Assembly: GCF_937616625.2 (NCBI RefSeq)
Contig: NC_065577.1
Coordinates: 43,367,001 to 43,431,000, forward strand
Origin: Mercurialis annua
Taxonomy: Eukaryota > Streptophyta > Magnoliopsida > Malpighiales > Euphorbiaceae
Direction: 5' to 3'
Length of the DNA: 64,000 nucleotides
Translations under genes and position numbers: made by a program
Shown: piece after piece, positions 46,740-58,528 of the stretch
How the letters are laid out: the number at the start of each line of letters is the position of its first letter
Numbering within the stretch: position 1 is the stretch's first letter
The notes under the pieces: generated by a model
What the model saw: only the letters and a program-made list of their open reading frames with translations
What the model was told of the DNA's origin: nothing
The model's database searches: none

Positions 46740-48935
46740 CTAAAGTTCTTCGCTTTCATCTTCGTCTGATGAGGATGCGATGAACTCATCTTCTGTTTCT
46801 TGTTCAGGAGGCATGAACAACGCATCTTCCTCAGCTTCTCCAGTTTGATCAGCCAAATATGTCGGATTGTCTTCTGTTGCAACAATGAGAGGATTTTCTT
46901 CTATGTCATCTTGAAAGGCCGGGATAATCCTCTCGGGCATGTCAAGCTCTGATCGCGCCTTTATCCTGCAAACTGCCCACCAATTTATTTTATCCCTTCT
47001 TTTACTCGGATATGACAGGTAATGAACTTGGTCGGCCTGTTCAGCTAAGATGAACGATTCATACTTGTTGTATCTCTTTCTGTTATTAATATCCACCATG
47101 TTGTATTTTTTGTTACTAATTGTGCCTGAATTTTGCGCTGGGTCGAACCATTCGCATTTAAATAAGACAGTCGTTTTCATTGGAAGCGCTGGATACTCTA
47201 ACTCAATTATGTCTGTCATAAATCCATAAAAGTCATTTTCACTATCGACATATTGAGTTCCCCTTACGCAGACTCCACTATTCATTGTAAGTTGTTCCTC
47301 CCCATAAGCTTGAGTCTGAAACTTGAACCCGTCTACACGGTACCCCTTAAATGTTCTGACTGATCTAAGAGGTCCTTTAGCGAGACTAAGAATGAAGGGA
47401 TTGGTACAGACAGTTGGATCTTGCACCTGAAGCGTAAAAGTGTATTATAAATCGGAACTTTTAACTAAAAGAATCGAAATATATTCTGTAAAATACTTAC
47501 ATATTGTTGAAACCAGCAGGCAAAGTCACTCTCGAACTTTGCTTCAATTTGCGAGGTGCTGATTTTAGGATTTCCTCTACGCAACTCGCCTTCGAAAACC
47601 CTTTAGTTACGAAGAAAACAATAATTAGAAGCTAAATAATCATTATTAATTACATTGACAGCTGTATTAAAGCTTACTCTCTGTAATTTTCAATTTCTGA
47701 ACAATTCAACAGAACATATGTCCGGGCAGCAACAATCTCAGCATCTTCAAGATATCTCTTGCGGCAAGCATCCACTGATTGCCCTTGCGGCTTGAAAATA
47801 GATAGTCTCTCAACATCGTCGTCGACTTCAATGTCACAAACTTTATTTCTTTGCAGCCGCTCATGTATCATTGGGTCACCTTCTAAAAAATAATAAGCTG
47901 CAAATTTTGCGGTTTCTTCATTTAAGTATCCGCTACTAATGCTTCCTTCCACCCTCCCTTTATTACTCACTTTTTTTTCCAGTTTTCTCAAATATCTGAT
48001 TCCACATACGCCACAGTAAGTAAACATTACATGTTAATATACTGATACACAGAATTGAGAAACTTCAGTAATATTACCTTTCAAATGGGTACATCCAGCG
48101 ATACTGAACCGGCCCTGCCATCATAGCTTCGTACGGTAGATGTACGGGTAGATGTTCCATGGAGTCAAAAAAGCTGGGAGGAAAAATACGTTCCAGCTTA
48201 CACAATATCTTTGGGATTTCCAGCCTCATACGATCTAGATCTTTCTCTGTTAGAGACGTGGAGGTTAACTCACGAAAGAAGATACTCAACTCTGTTATAG
48301 GCTCCCACACTTCCTTCGGTAATAGCTCACGGAGAGCGATTGGCATAAGTCTTTGCATAAAAATGTGGCAGTCGTGACTTTTCATTCCATGCATTTTCAT
48401 ACCGATTGTATCGACACATCTGGACAAGTTGGACGCATAGCCATCTGGAAATTTTATTAACTTAATCCACTCGAGCAAAGCCTTTTTTCCGTCCCTGTCC
48501 AAAGCATACATTGCCTTAGGAAATCTCCCAGTAACCGGATCTTTTGCTAACTCAGGCCGAGCACATATGTCATTCAACTCTTCTCTCGATTTTGCATGGT
48601 CTTTTGTTTTCCCGGGAATATTTAGTACAGTATTAAAAATGTTGTCGAATACGTTTTTCTCAATATGCATGACATCGAGATTGTGACGAATTAGATTCGT
48701 TTTCCAATATGGCAAATCCCAGAATATACTTTTTTTATTCCAACCATAATTTTCCGACTTCGCAACATTATTTTTCTCAGCCCCAATTTCATATGCCTTC
48801 ATAAATCCCAGACTGTCCACCTCTGCCAACAATTCTTCTCCGGTTTTCGGCTTTCCGAAACTATTGTTTACGGTTTTTCCTTTTTGGAAATGAGTTGTAT
48901 TACGACGGTACGGGTGACCACGAGGCAAGAACTTT
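46740..48935 (-). CDS. TNPD/Tnp2-like transposase of the CACTA element, N-terminus missing
   Basis: Four exons join in phase: 48935-48078, 47995-47678, 47600-47501 and 47426-46740. The visible protein starts at KFLPRGHPYRR, which follows the zinc-finger-like CPVC region in complete Tnp2 proteins. NLIRHNLDVMHIEKNVFDNIFNT, then GMKSHDCHIFMQRLMPIALR, HLPVHLPYEAMMAGPVQYRWMYPFERYLRKL (Tnp2 core and DUF4218) and the DUF4216 block (FKCEWFDP) follow in the usual order. Quotes are split family blocks. The C-terminus is acidic. The N-terminal third, including part of the DDE-like core, is not found upstream, so this gene is truncated or has lost its first exons. Confidence 0.75.
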
Positions 48936-48979
48936 CTGTGCAGGCAAATAAGATAAAGATCAACATCATAACTAGTCAA

Positions 48980-49683
48980 TTTACAACAAATGCACTATTT
49001 TTGCAAAAGTCTAAGAATATGAAGGGTAAAACTTTTATTCAGAATTGCATACGATCTAGTGTTGCACTCTAGTCTGTACCAAAAGTTAGCACCACTGATA
49101 CTGTAACTGTATTGTTAAAATTAGCCGACTCGGTAAGCCGTTCCGAAAATACAATTTGATCAAACATAAAGGGCAACTAATATGAACACATGCAAGTTTT
49201 GCAATGAAATGAGTTGGTTAGGAAACTTTAAATAGCCTAATTTTATCTTACAGGAGGCTGTGCATAGAACGATATTCTTGCAGTGCAAGTAATGATAATT
49301 AATCCATAAAATATGCGATAAAAATTAACTGAAAGAACAATAAATCTTCATAACATATAAAATTTAGCTTCAGTAAACTAATTTTAACCTTACACTTTAA
49401 ATTTAATATAAAGAAAATCATTGGCTGCTATCAAAAACAACTTATAATCAAACCTAATCAGCACTATCAAGGTAAGGGTAAGTCACTCCCAAGCCAGAAA
49501 CGCAAAAACCCTAACAGAAGAATCACCCCCGGAATCCTGTACCTTCCCCCCCACTGAATCATAACTTTCGACTACCGCATAAGTACACAAAGCATTAAAT
49601 ACTCCTAAATTGTCCACGATCCGCAATATTTGCATCCTGGCAAACATAACTACAGTCAGTGCAAAACCAACTATATAATTATA
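48980..49683. other. Unassigned DNA between the CACTA transposase and the next ORF
   Basis: No coding region or second CACTA terminus recognised. It may contain the degraded 5' end of the CACTA element or the 3' flank of the next gene. Confidence 0.35.
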
Positions 49684-50391
49684 TTAAAAATCTCCCATAA
49701 ATCTACAGACAAGGCAATTAATAACTAATATGAGCCCATCTGCAACAGGCTTGCCGATTCCTCCAAATCCATCTCTACAAATATGCATAGCTCGGATATT
49801 TCTCAGAGAAGCACTGAACACAAGAACAGAAAGCCAACTACCAAATATATAGATGGTCGCAAATACCATCAAAAATTGAGAATGCTCTGCCGGAAAGCTG
49901 TCGCCTGTGGAGACCCAACTCATCATAAATTGTAAAGCCCACGTTTCCAGTAGACACCACAAAACCCAACTCTTCTCGCCGATTAATAATTTCCGTAGTA
50001 CTTCAATACCTCTCTTAATCTGTAAAAGACATTGTCTCCACCTCCTAATCTGTAAACAGCGGAGCAGCGACGGCACCGGCGCTGCCACGTCAGTCTTCTG
50101 CTCCATATCTATCGTCATCTCGTCTCTCACCGCGGAAATGGGAGCGGGTACCGTCAGAGGGATATGGTTGATATTCTCTGTCGGAGCCGTGGCCTGTGTG
50201 TTAGTGGGAGTGCTAGGGTTGGTTGGAGAGGGTCTTTCGGCGGTGGCCTCTTTGGTGGTGGGACGGTTAGGGTAGACGAATTGTGTCGGAGGGGCGTCGG
50301 GAATCGGAAAGATACGGCGAACCATTTCTGAAATTGGACATATAATTTCTCCAACAATTATGTGCCTCGGAAAGGATGCTTCGGCCGCCAT
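49684..50391 (-). CDS. Unrecognised protein with hydrophobic C-terminal half
   Basis: An uninterrupted 235-codon frame. I do not recognise the family. Residues 1-40 are mixed; residues 40-90 are Pro/Thr-rich and low in complexity (PTNTQATAPTENINHIP). From about residue 140 there are three hydrophobic segments (WVLWCLLETWALQFMMSW, FLMVFATIYIFGSWLSVLVF and LILVINCLVCRF) with a basic stretch (RRWRQCLLQIKRGIEVLRK) before them, so it may be a membrane protein. GC-richer codon use in the first half and a promoter-like upstream region with TATATATA boxes argue that it is a real gene. It could also be a captured fragment, since it lies next to a CACTA element. Confidence 0.5.
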   Translation of the reverse strand: MAAEASFPRHIIVGEIICPISEMVRRIFPIPDAPPTQFVYPNRPTTKEATAERPSPTNPSTPTNTQATAPTENINHIPLTVPAPISAVRDEMTIDMEQKTDVAAPVPSLLRCLQIRRWRQCLLQIKRGIEVLRKLLIGEKSWVLWCLLETWALQFMMSWVSTGDSFPAEHSQFLMVFATIYIFGSWLSVLVFSASLRNIRAMHICRDGFGGIGKPVADGLILVINCLVCRFMGDF

Positions 50392-50430
50392 AGTGGGTTG
50401 TTTGGTGGCTAGTTAGAGTGAGATTTTTTT

Positions 50431-50520
50431 TGCCAAAGAGAGAGTAAGATATATATAGAGTGTGTTGTTTTTGTTGCCAAAGAGAGAGTAAGATATATAT
50501 AGACTATGGAGAGCTCATTG
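50431..50520 (-). promoter_or_regulatory. Duplicated TATA-containing promoter segment
   Basis: A 44 bp unit beginning TGCCAAAGAGAGAGTAAG and containing ATATATATAG is present twice in tandem, from 50431 and from 50475. This gives two candidate TATA boxes 40-110 bp upstream of the unrecognised minus-strand ORF that starts at 50391. The direction is inferred from that ORF. Confidence 0.45.
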
Positions 50521-50890
50521 AGTGGAGAGGTGCACACAGGATAATTGTCTCTCTGTTTCTTGCATCAGACGGTGTATGATGAGTGACGGGAGATTTGGCG
50601 ATGATCATGTGGTATCGTATGGTCAAAAAGAAAGTTAGAGAGAATTAACAAGAAAATGAGCTCCTGAATGAACTGTACAATGTGCACCGGCTCACAGGAT
50701 AATTGTCTTTCTGTTTCTTGCATCAGACGGTGTACAATGAGGGAAGGAAGATTTGGCGATGATCATGTGGTTATGTAATGATTACTTGCGAGCGAATTTT
50801 TGAAAAAGCTGTTTTGATTTTTAATTTAGTAGAGGAAGCGGGAGACATGTATGTGTGCGCGTTTTGGGCTGTGCAGCCAGTCGTGTGAGT

Positions 50891-51998
50891 TTAAGATCGT
50901 GTGTATGCACGCGTGATTTTAACATCAGTATCAGTTATGATTGGAATTAATATGGGCCGTTCGATTGCATTATATGTCTCGTATGGAGTTTGATTGCATT
51001 GTAGATATAAGCACGTGGGAATGAAAGCGAGTGGGGTGTGTGAATGAGAAGTAACAGAAAAATGGAATCAGTTTTGGGTGGAGGCAGGGAGCTATAACCA
51101 ACAAATTAAAAGCTCCTCTGACACCTACTAGGTAGAGCTGAGCCGAATCCTTGCATTTTTAAGCTGAGAAAATCAAAGAGAACTTTCGGACCCATCAGCC
51201 CAGTTACACGATTAAATTTTTAATTATAAAATGGTTATAAAGCTCATATTTGGTTGTAAAAATGTATGACCTAAGTAGTACGGAAACGGAAAATAAAAAT
51301 GATGCCGAACGGTATAGAGAAATGATATTTTTCTAGATGATGTGGATAATAAAAATTATAGGTAATTTATTGAAAAATATTATTTCTTGAGAATTTTTTA
51401 AGTTTTTTCTACGATTGCCTAGTTTTTTCAATTTATCAAAATCACCCAAAATTCAAAAACAGGACACACAATTTTATTAAAGTTTCCGTCCTTCATAGCT
51501 TATAACTACCGTATCTAGAAAGTGATATGCAGGAGACATTATCTTTTCAATAAGGTGTTAAAAAGGTTACCAAATGTAAAATAAAAAATCAAATCTTTCC
51601 AAAAAAAATTGATCCAGGAAACTTTACAATTCATTGTGATACTTACAATTACACATAAATCAAGAACCATCAAATAAAACAGCACAATAAACATTTTTGT
51701 CCAAGTAATTAAGTATAACATGTTAGTAAACAGTAATAAAAGATGTAAACCAATAAAAATATATCTTCTGAACTGATGATGCATCAAATTCTCGGAACTT
51801 TATATATCATTAATGTAATTGTTCACTGTCTGTCATACACATGACACAAAATTCGGCCCAAAAAAGAAAGAAATGAATGTGAATGTCCACATTGTCCATT
51901 CTTCAAAGGATTGAACATTTAATCAAAGTATATTTTAAGGATTGATTATCAGTACTTGTATATAAGTATATGTATATCTAGCTTGATGTAAATAAGTA
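50891..51998. other. Intergenic DNA
   Basis: AT-rich on the right; no gene, RNA or element recognised. Confidence 0.4.
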
Positions 51999-52323
51999 CT
52001 CCCTCCGTTCTGTTTTTTTAGTTGTCGCTTTAGACAAATTTTTTTATTTATCAATAGTTATCACTTTAGAATTTTTATGTGATTTTTACAATAGTATTCC
52101 AAATTTAACCTTCTTATTAATTTCATTAAATGGTGGTTCAATTTTCAAAGTTAAATCATCTAATAGTGGGTTAATAACTCTATTTTCAAAACTAATTTTT
52201 TTTTAAAATAGAGTTTATAAATAGGATTATACTAGTCTTTATGTTTGTAATTTAAGACAAAAGAAGTACTTTTTTAATCTTAGCAATTTAGCCTAAAACG
52301 ACAATTAAAAAAAACGGAGGGAG
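51999..52323. mobile_element. Stowaway MITE
   Basis: Ends read CTCCCTCCGTTCTGTTTTTT and, reversed, CTCCCTCCGTTTTTTTTAAT, flanked by TA at 51997-51998 and 52324-52325. The arms continue into AGTTGTCGCTTTAG. Length 325 bp, non-coding. Confidence 0.88.
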
Positions 52324-52715
52324 TAATTAATAATACGATGATTATTGAATAAACCCTAATTGGTAGACCGTTATCAAGATCGGACATGGTCTTTTGAGCT
52401 AATATATGAAGATGGAGAATGAAACGGTATCGTATGATCAGAAAGAAAGTTAGAGAGAATTAACAAGAAAATGAGCTCCTGCATGAACTGTACAATGTGC
52501 ACCGGTTCACGGGATAATTCTCCTTCTGTTTCTTGCATCAGACGGTGTATAATGAGTGACGGGAGATTTGGCGACGATCATGTGGCTGTGTAATGATTAC
52601 TGGCGAGCGAAATTTTGAAAAAGCTGTTTTGATTTTAGTTGGTAGAGACATGTATGTGTGTGCGTTTTGGGCTGTGCAGGAGGGGGAGTCAGTCGCGTGG
52701 TGTTAACAATATGTA

Positions 52716-52987
52716 CTCCCTCCGTCCCAATAGAGTTGTCCACTTTGCCTTTATCACACAGTTTAAGAAAAGCAATTATTGTTCATGGGTTTTATAAAAT
52801 TTTCCTTACTTTTCTTTTCATACCCCTATTTAATATAGGGTCCACTTTCAATTTACTTATTAGTGGATTTTAAATAGGGGTAATATAGAAAAATTGAATG
52901 TAAAAGTTAGTTACTTTTTGAAAGTGGACAAGTATTTTGGGACAAATTTTTTTCTCAAAGTGGACAACTCTATTGGGACGGAGGGAG
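52716..52987. mobile_element. Stowaway MITE
   Basis: Ends read CTCCCTCCGTCCCAATAGAG on both sides and continue into TTGTCCACTTTG without a visible mismatch. TA flanks at 52714-52715 and 52988-52989. The near-perfect inverted repeats suggest it is young. Length 272 bp. Confidence 0.92.
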
Positions 52988-53614
52988 TATCAGATTTGAT
53001 TGAAGTTAAACTGTGCTTGAAGTTAATCTGGGCCGTGTGATTGTTTTTTAAGTATAAATAATAAACATATAGGAATATATTTATAATATTAAAAATTATA
53101 AAATGCCACTAAATTTTATTTATATATTTATACCAACTAATAAAATAAATCAAATATAATCAAATCTAACAAACATACAAAGATAGTATTTATTGTAAAT
53201 AATATGAATAATAGAAATTGCAAGTAATTTATTAAATTAAAAAATTGTTGAGAATTTTTTAAGTATTTTTACAATAATAGTTTTTTTTTTATTTACAAAA
53301 ACGGCTCCTTATGAGTTTTCGAAAATTTAATAAAATTAAATCATTACTAATCAAATTATTCTAAATAAAAAATGCTAGACTCGAAGCGAAGCGAGAGCCG
53401 TGTACTTAGTATTTAAAATAAAACAGAAAGAATTTGATTAAGCTGACTCTGCAAGTATCTCCTCTTAATATGAAATGAGGCATTTCAGATCCTCCCCACC
53501 TTCTTACACTTCTTCAACCTATAAACATAACCATAAGAATACAACTTCAGTATCCATTGTAGAAACTCATTCAATAATCTCAAAATTGGATTAAGTTTAA
53601 AAGTAAACAAGCGT

Positions 53615-56406
53615 TTATAGTGAACAGAGATTTTCAATGACCTGAGGCAGTCTCATCAATTCAAGAACAGCCTTTTTTGGAGTCAATTCATTATCTATGA
53701 TCCGAGCAACTGCTGTCAAAACTGGCATCTTAACGTTATATTTCTGGGCCAATGCAATCACCGCCCCTGCTGTTGAGACACCTTCTGCCACCTATTGAAC
53801 ATAATCGTCCCGCCAATATCCATCAATTAGCAAAAGTTTAGCCATTAACAGCCAACAATTACAGAAAAATGTTTGCAAGCACCTGGTTCATGGAACTCAA
53901 TATTTCATCAAGCTTCTCCCCTGATCCAAGGCGCACTCCGACTGTCTTATTTCTTGAGAGATTAACAAAACATGTAAGCATAATATCTCCTGTTCCTGAC
54001 AGACCAGTAATTGTAGCAGGCTTTGCACCCATCTTCAGCAATCAAAGTAAAGGTAGATACACATCAAACTTTTAATCATTTGTACCAAGAACAAATACTT
54101 TAGTAATAGCCATAATAGAAAAACAAACAGAAAAAGTAGGTAAATAATTCTGATAAACTAATGCAACAAAATGAAAATTAAGAAAGACAAAGGCATGAAT
54201 TGCGGATGTAAAGGACCACTGATGGGGCCATGATGAGAGACAAAATAATAAATTTAGATCAAATTTAATACTTTTCTTTTTTTAAAAGCAGAAAAACAAT
54301 CAAGATCGTGCATGATACATCTACATCTTAGCTCGATCTAAGTATTTTACCCCATCCAAGTCAACAAAATATCTTCACTACAGACACTGAGATTGAATGA
54401 TCATTGTAATCAATCTGAAGAGAGGATATAAAGAATACCTCTAAGGTGCAGTTTTTTCAGACAGTACTATCAAAGTAGATTCCACTAGAATGTTAATCTT
54501 CCCTAAGTTTTCCTATGATAATGAATGAACTACCCATCCTACGCCTAAAAGAAAAACACAAAGTTACTATTTGGAAAGCTAATGGCTTATTAGAGAGCAA
54601 AGGAACAGATAGAACACCTTTGTAGCCAGCCAGCGGATTTCAGAACAACCTTGTGCCACAAGAGCTGCCATGGAATTATTACCAAGATTCATTCCTTCCA
54701 CAATTCCAGCTGCTATGGCCAGCACATTTTTAAGTGCGCCTGCAATTTCCACCCCTGTAACATCACTGGAGTTCATCAGAGATTACAAAGTGAGTATGTA
54801 ACACTTGTGTTGTATATACTTATTTTTCTAGACTAAACCAATACAAAGATAACTAGACATAGGGCCTCTGAGGAAACAGAAAAATATACATAGGCTTTTA
54901 AAAAGACGAGTAAGATGTCGAGCTCAATAGACCAAAAAAAGGGAAGCCAATCAGAAATGCAATTAATCCATTTGATTGTCCTTGAGGAAATAAAATTACA
55001 CGCTTTACCATACACAGCTACCAAAACAATGATCACTCCATGTAATTTAAGTTTCTATTTGATGTCTTTTTTCATCCATCAGTTTATGTAATTGTGACTC
55101 ATTAAATACCATATTTTGAAAACTAACCTAAACATTTATAGTAGGAATTGAATGAAATTACATGTGTGCATGAGAAGAGACAAATAAAGCATCAAATGAA
55201 AAAAATTTACAAAGAGGAGAGTCAAGACCCACAAAATTAGTGAATTTCATAATCATGGATTCATCATATACCTTGAAGTGCTGATTCTTAAATGAGAAGA
55301 AGCTAGTAGCTGTTGTACGGCATAAGCCAATTTTTTGTCCTTAGAAGCCACAACCATTGCTGCAGAAAAGCAAAAGGAGGATCAAATAATCTAATCACCC
55401 CAGTGCAAAACTAAGTTGAAGGTTTAGACTTTTAGTTTATTTAGTGTCCACAAATTACCTGTCGGTAACTTGTTCATCAATTCCAGTGCAAAAGACGGGC
55501 CGGATAGTGCAATAAAAGGCTGACGAGGGTTCTTGAGTGCCTGGGGAATAATCTGAGACATCATCCGCAAGGTGTTGAGCTCTAAGCCCTTGCTAAGGGA
55601 TATAAAAGGCAAGGCAGGATCAACAAATTCAGAAATGCCCTCAAGAAACAAGGAGCTGAACTGCATTGAAGTTTTAAATAGCCAGGATTGAGTATATGCA
55701 AGTTATTAAGAATGCAAAATGCATGCATGAATGAAATACAAGGATTGACCTGGACAGGCACAGCATGAAGACAGTAGTCTGCACCAAGCAAAGCAGTTTT
55801 GGGATCAGTGGTGGCAATCACATTGTGCGGTAGCATGTGTTCTGGAAAGTATTTGCTGAGAGGGAGAAATGAAAAAGCAATTACTAAAACCAAGTCAAAA
55901 ACAAAGGCAGTGATTGCATATGTATGTGAAGGTTACCAGTTACAGTGGTTGTCATTGATTGACCGACATACTAAAGAATCACGCACAAGCATATGAACCT
56001 CCAAACCAGACTTTCTATTAGCAACATGGGCAGCCATAGCTGTACCAAAGGAACCACCTCCAAGAACAACCACCTAAACCCACCAACCAAACCAAATGCT
56101 TATCATAACTTGATTATTAATTATGAGTAGAAAGAGAAAGAAAGAGACCTTGGTGGTGCGTCGGAGGACATCAGTGCTGTTCTTATTGCGCCAAGAGCGG
56201 GACCACCGGACAAGCTTCTCCCAGGCGATTTTAACAATCTTCCGAGAGCGTTCAGGAGACGAATTTGGAGAATTTTCCGAGAGTTGAGGAGAAGCTGAGA
56301 AAGAAATGCAAGTCTTTGTAGTAGAGGACGAGGGGGGCAATAGTGATGGGTAGTTGTTGCTGCAATTCAAGTATTGTGGCGATGCTGCTTCTAACAGTGC
56401 CGTCAT
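53615..56406 (-). CDS. GLY1: Plastid NAD-dependent glycerol-3-phosphate dehydrogenase (GLY1/SFD1)
   Basis: Reduces dihydroxyacetone phosphate to sn-glycerol-3-phosphate for plastid glycerolipid synthesis; the Arabidopsis orthologue is also needed for systemic acquired resistance. Eight exons fit in phase: 56406-56149, 56073-55937, 55855-55750, 55660-55459, 55359-55272, 54765-54618, 54032-53883 and 53791-53615, giving 421 residues. After a Ser-rich transit-like N-terminus come [13 protein letters not shown] and the dinucleotide fold [91 protein letters not shown] and [15 protein letters not shown] follow as in the family. The start was set at MTALLEA, by length and position of similar proteins; an upstream in-frame ATG exists at 56511. 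Confidence 0.94.
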
Positions 56407-56534
56407 TGGGGATTCTCTTCCTCTATGTATGTGAATGTGAGATAGAAAAATCAACTGTCCTACAAGCGCGCGTCTTTCTTCCCATCCAAACACACTTTCA
56501 GTTGGGCTCAATAGCCCTTGTTATCTCAATTTTA

Positions 56535-56855
56535 GGAAAAAATTACGACTTAAATAGCAATTTGCCCCTTCAATTTGTAATCAATGAACAATTAACACAT
56601 AAATTAACTTTATTGGCAAATTAACACACGAGCAATTAGCCCATTTTGACAAATTAATTTACAAGCTAAAAGAGCAAATTTCCAATTTAGAAGACAATTA
56701 ACTTACAAATTGAGGGGCAAATGGCCAAATTGGGACAAATTGCCCATAATTACTAAGTTCGTGTACTGGTTTGTCCATAAAATTAATTTATGTGGTAATT
56801 GCTCATTGCTTACAAGTTGGAGGGACATATTGCCACTTAAGTCAAAAAATTACAC
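56535..56855. mobile_element. Foldback MITE
   Basis: The left arm, with AATTACGACTTAAATAGCAA and TTTGCCCCTTCAA, pairs with the right arm, with TGGAGGGACATATTGCCAC and TTAAGTC. The interior contains a second inverted repeat (CAATTTAGAAGACAATTAAC context). Exact ends and target duplication were not resolved. Confidence 0.55.
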
Positions 56856-56902
56856 TATATCACCCAAATAAATGGCTAATAATCACCCATGGCCCTTGAC
56901 TT

Positions 56903-57715
56903 TTGAATATGTGATCACTACCTAATTTTTATGGCGGCGTTCACAAACTCCCCTAAATTCCAAATATGACTAAAATACCCGTTATGCTATCTTTTTTTGT
57001 CAATTGTTATTCCTTTAAAAAAAATTGACAGCGCCATATGCCAGTTGCCACGTCATCAAATTATTATAAAAGAATTAAAATCTCCAAAAAACCCCAAAAT
57101 TAAATTGACCCAACCCAACTCAATCTAACTCAATCACCCGGTCAATCCATCTACTATCGACCACACACTGCCGCCACCCAAGCACCATCGGAAAAACATG
57201 AGGACAGATCTAAGAACGGATATGTACTTTATAAATAGATCTATGACAGATCTGTTCATGAAGAACAAATCCGCCATGAAGAACAAATCCAAAGAACGAC
57301 GAATTTGTTCATGAAGAACAAATTCGTTCTTTACCATGAAGAAAGATTTGTTCTTTGAAGAATAGACCTCTGTTCTTCAAAGAACAGGTTGGAGAAAATG
57401 ACCAGAGAAATTTCTGACAGTGGCCGGGCGGCGGCGAGCGGGCGCGCGGTGATGGATGGACTGACCAGGTGATTGGATTAGATTGAGTTGGGTTGGGTCA
57501 ATTTTTTTTATTTTGTTTAATTAAATATAGGGGTACTTTGAGGGTTTTAATTTTTTATGATATTTTGATGACGTGGAAGCTGACGTGGCGCCTTTAATTT
57601 TTTTTAAAGAACGACAGTTAACTAAAAAAGACGACGCCTGAGGTATTTTAGTCATATTTAGGGCTTAAGTTTTGTAAGCGCCACTATAAAAATCAGGAGG
57701 TTTAGTGATCGTTTC
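56903..57715. mobile_element. Long-arm foldback element, probably Mutator-like
   Basis: Arms of about 230-250 bp are inverted: the left includes GTGATCACTACC, AAATATGACTAAAATACC, TGCCACGTCATCAAA and GACCCAACCCAACTCAATC; the right has their complements in reverse order. The loop (57150-57440) holds repeated GAAGAACAAAT/ATTTGTTCTTC motifs and a GC-rich GGCGGCGAGCGGGC patch. Borders are approximate and no target duplication was confirmed. Confidence 0.6.
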
Positions 57716-57904
57716 TTTATGAGAAAATTACAAGATAGTGCTGAAACCAGGAAATCAATATATAAAGTATAAAGTAGAACCCAAAAACACTGTACATTGA
57801 ACAATGTTTTTGGGTCAACTTTACCATTATACCCTGATTTGATTTGAAAAATCCATTTTAGTCCTTTGCTTCTTTTTCTTTCTTTTAATTCAGCATTCTT
57901 TCTA

Positions 57905-58528
57905 GGCTTAATTCTTTAAAAAAGCCCCACCTTATATTTTTTTTTTCGTTTATACCCTGACCTTGTAAAAACACCATTTGTACCCAATTTTGAGTTTTTA
58001 TGTTTCATCTCTACCCAAAAGCATTAAATTGTACTTTTTTCATTTGAAAAAGAATTTAAAACAATCCTTCATTTTTAACTTATATACTAATTAGAAATTA
58101 ATGTTATTAATAGTACAAAAATACCATCTTCTTCAAAAAATTAAAAATAATAATAATTTTTTTTTTAATTTTTTAAAATAATATTTCCGATTTTTTTTTA
58201 CTTTTTTTAATTTTTTTTAAAAATATTTCTGACAAAAATTAAAAATAATATATATTTTTATAATTTTTTTTTATTTTATAAAATTAAAAAAATTAATTAA
58301 TTATTTGGATGTATTTGATTATTTTTTAAGTTTAAGGATTTATTTGTATATTTTAAAATAGAAAAAAGTATGTTTTAAACTCTTTTCCAAATGAAAAGAG
58401 TACAATTTAATGCTTTTGGGTAGGGATGAAACATAAAAACCCAAAATTGGGTACAAATGGTGTTTTTACAAGATCAGGGTATAAACGAAGAAAAAGTGCA
58501 CGGTGGAGGTTTTTTAAGGAATTAAGCC
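57905..58528. mobile_element. Mutator-like MITE with perfect 9 bp target duplication
   Basis: Ends GGCTTAATTCTTTAAAAAAG and, reversed, GGCTTAATTCCTTAAAAAAC extend into about 130 bp arms containing TTTATACCCTGA and GTACCCAATTTTG. TTCTTTCTA flanks both sides exactly (57896-57904 and 58529-58537). Length 624 bp with an AT-rich interior and no coding capacity. Its ends are related in form (GGCTTAAT versus GGCTAATC) to the Pack-MULE at 37.9 kb. Confidence 0.88.

Larger units (their letters stand above)
44118..48935 (-). mobile_element. CACTA (En/Spm) DNA transposon, one terminus found
   Basis: The terminus at 44118 reads CACTACAAGAAAACAGGGC and is followed by about 430 bp of subterminal repeats built on TTGCGACGGA in both orientations. 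Two minus-strand genes follow, TNPA-like and TNPD/Tnp2-like. No second terminus (TTGTAGTG-type) was found before 53 kb. The N-terminal exons of TNPD are also absent, so the element is probably truncated. The right border given is only the last recognisable coding base. Confidence 0.85.
50611..52702. repeat. ~280 bp direct repeat pair (50611-50890 and 52426-52702)
   Basis: Both copies begin GGTATCGTATG and share TGAGCTCCTG, GTACAATGTGCACCGG, TTTCTTGCATCAGACGGTGTA, GATTTGGCGA and TTTTGGGCTGTGCAG. Identity is roughly 88% by eye. Within the first copy, the GATAATTGTCT...GCATCAGACGG part repeats sequence at 50533-50600. The pair brackets 1.5 kb without a recognised gene. Confidence 0.8.
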
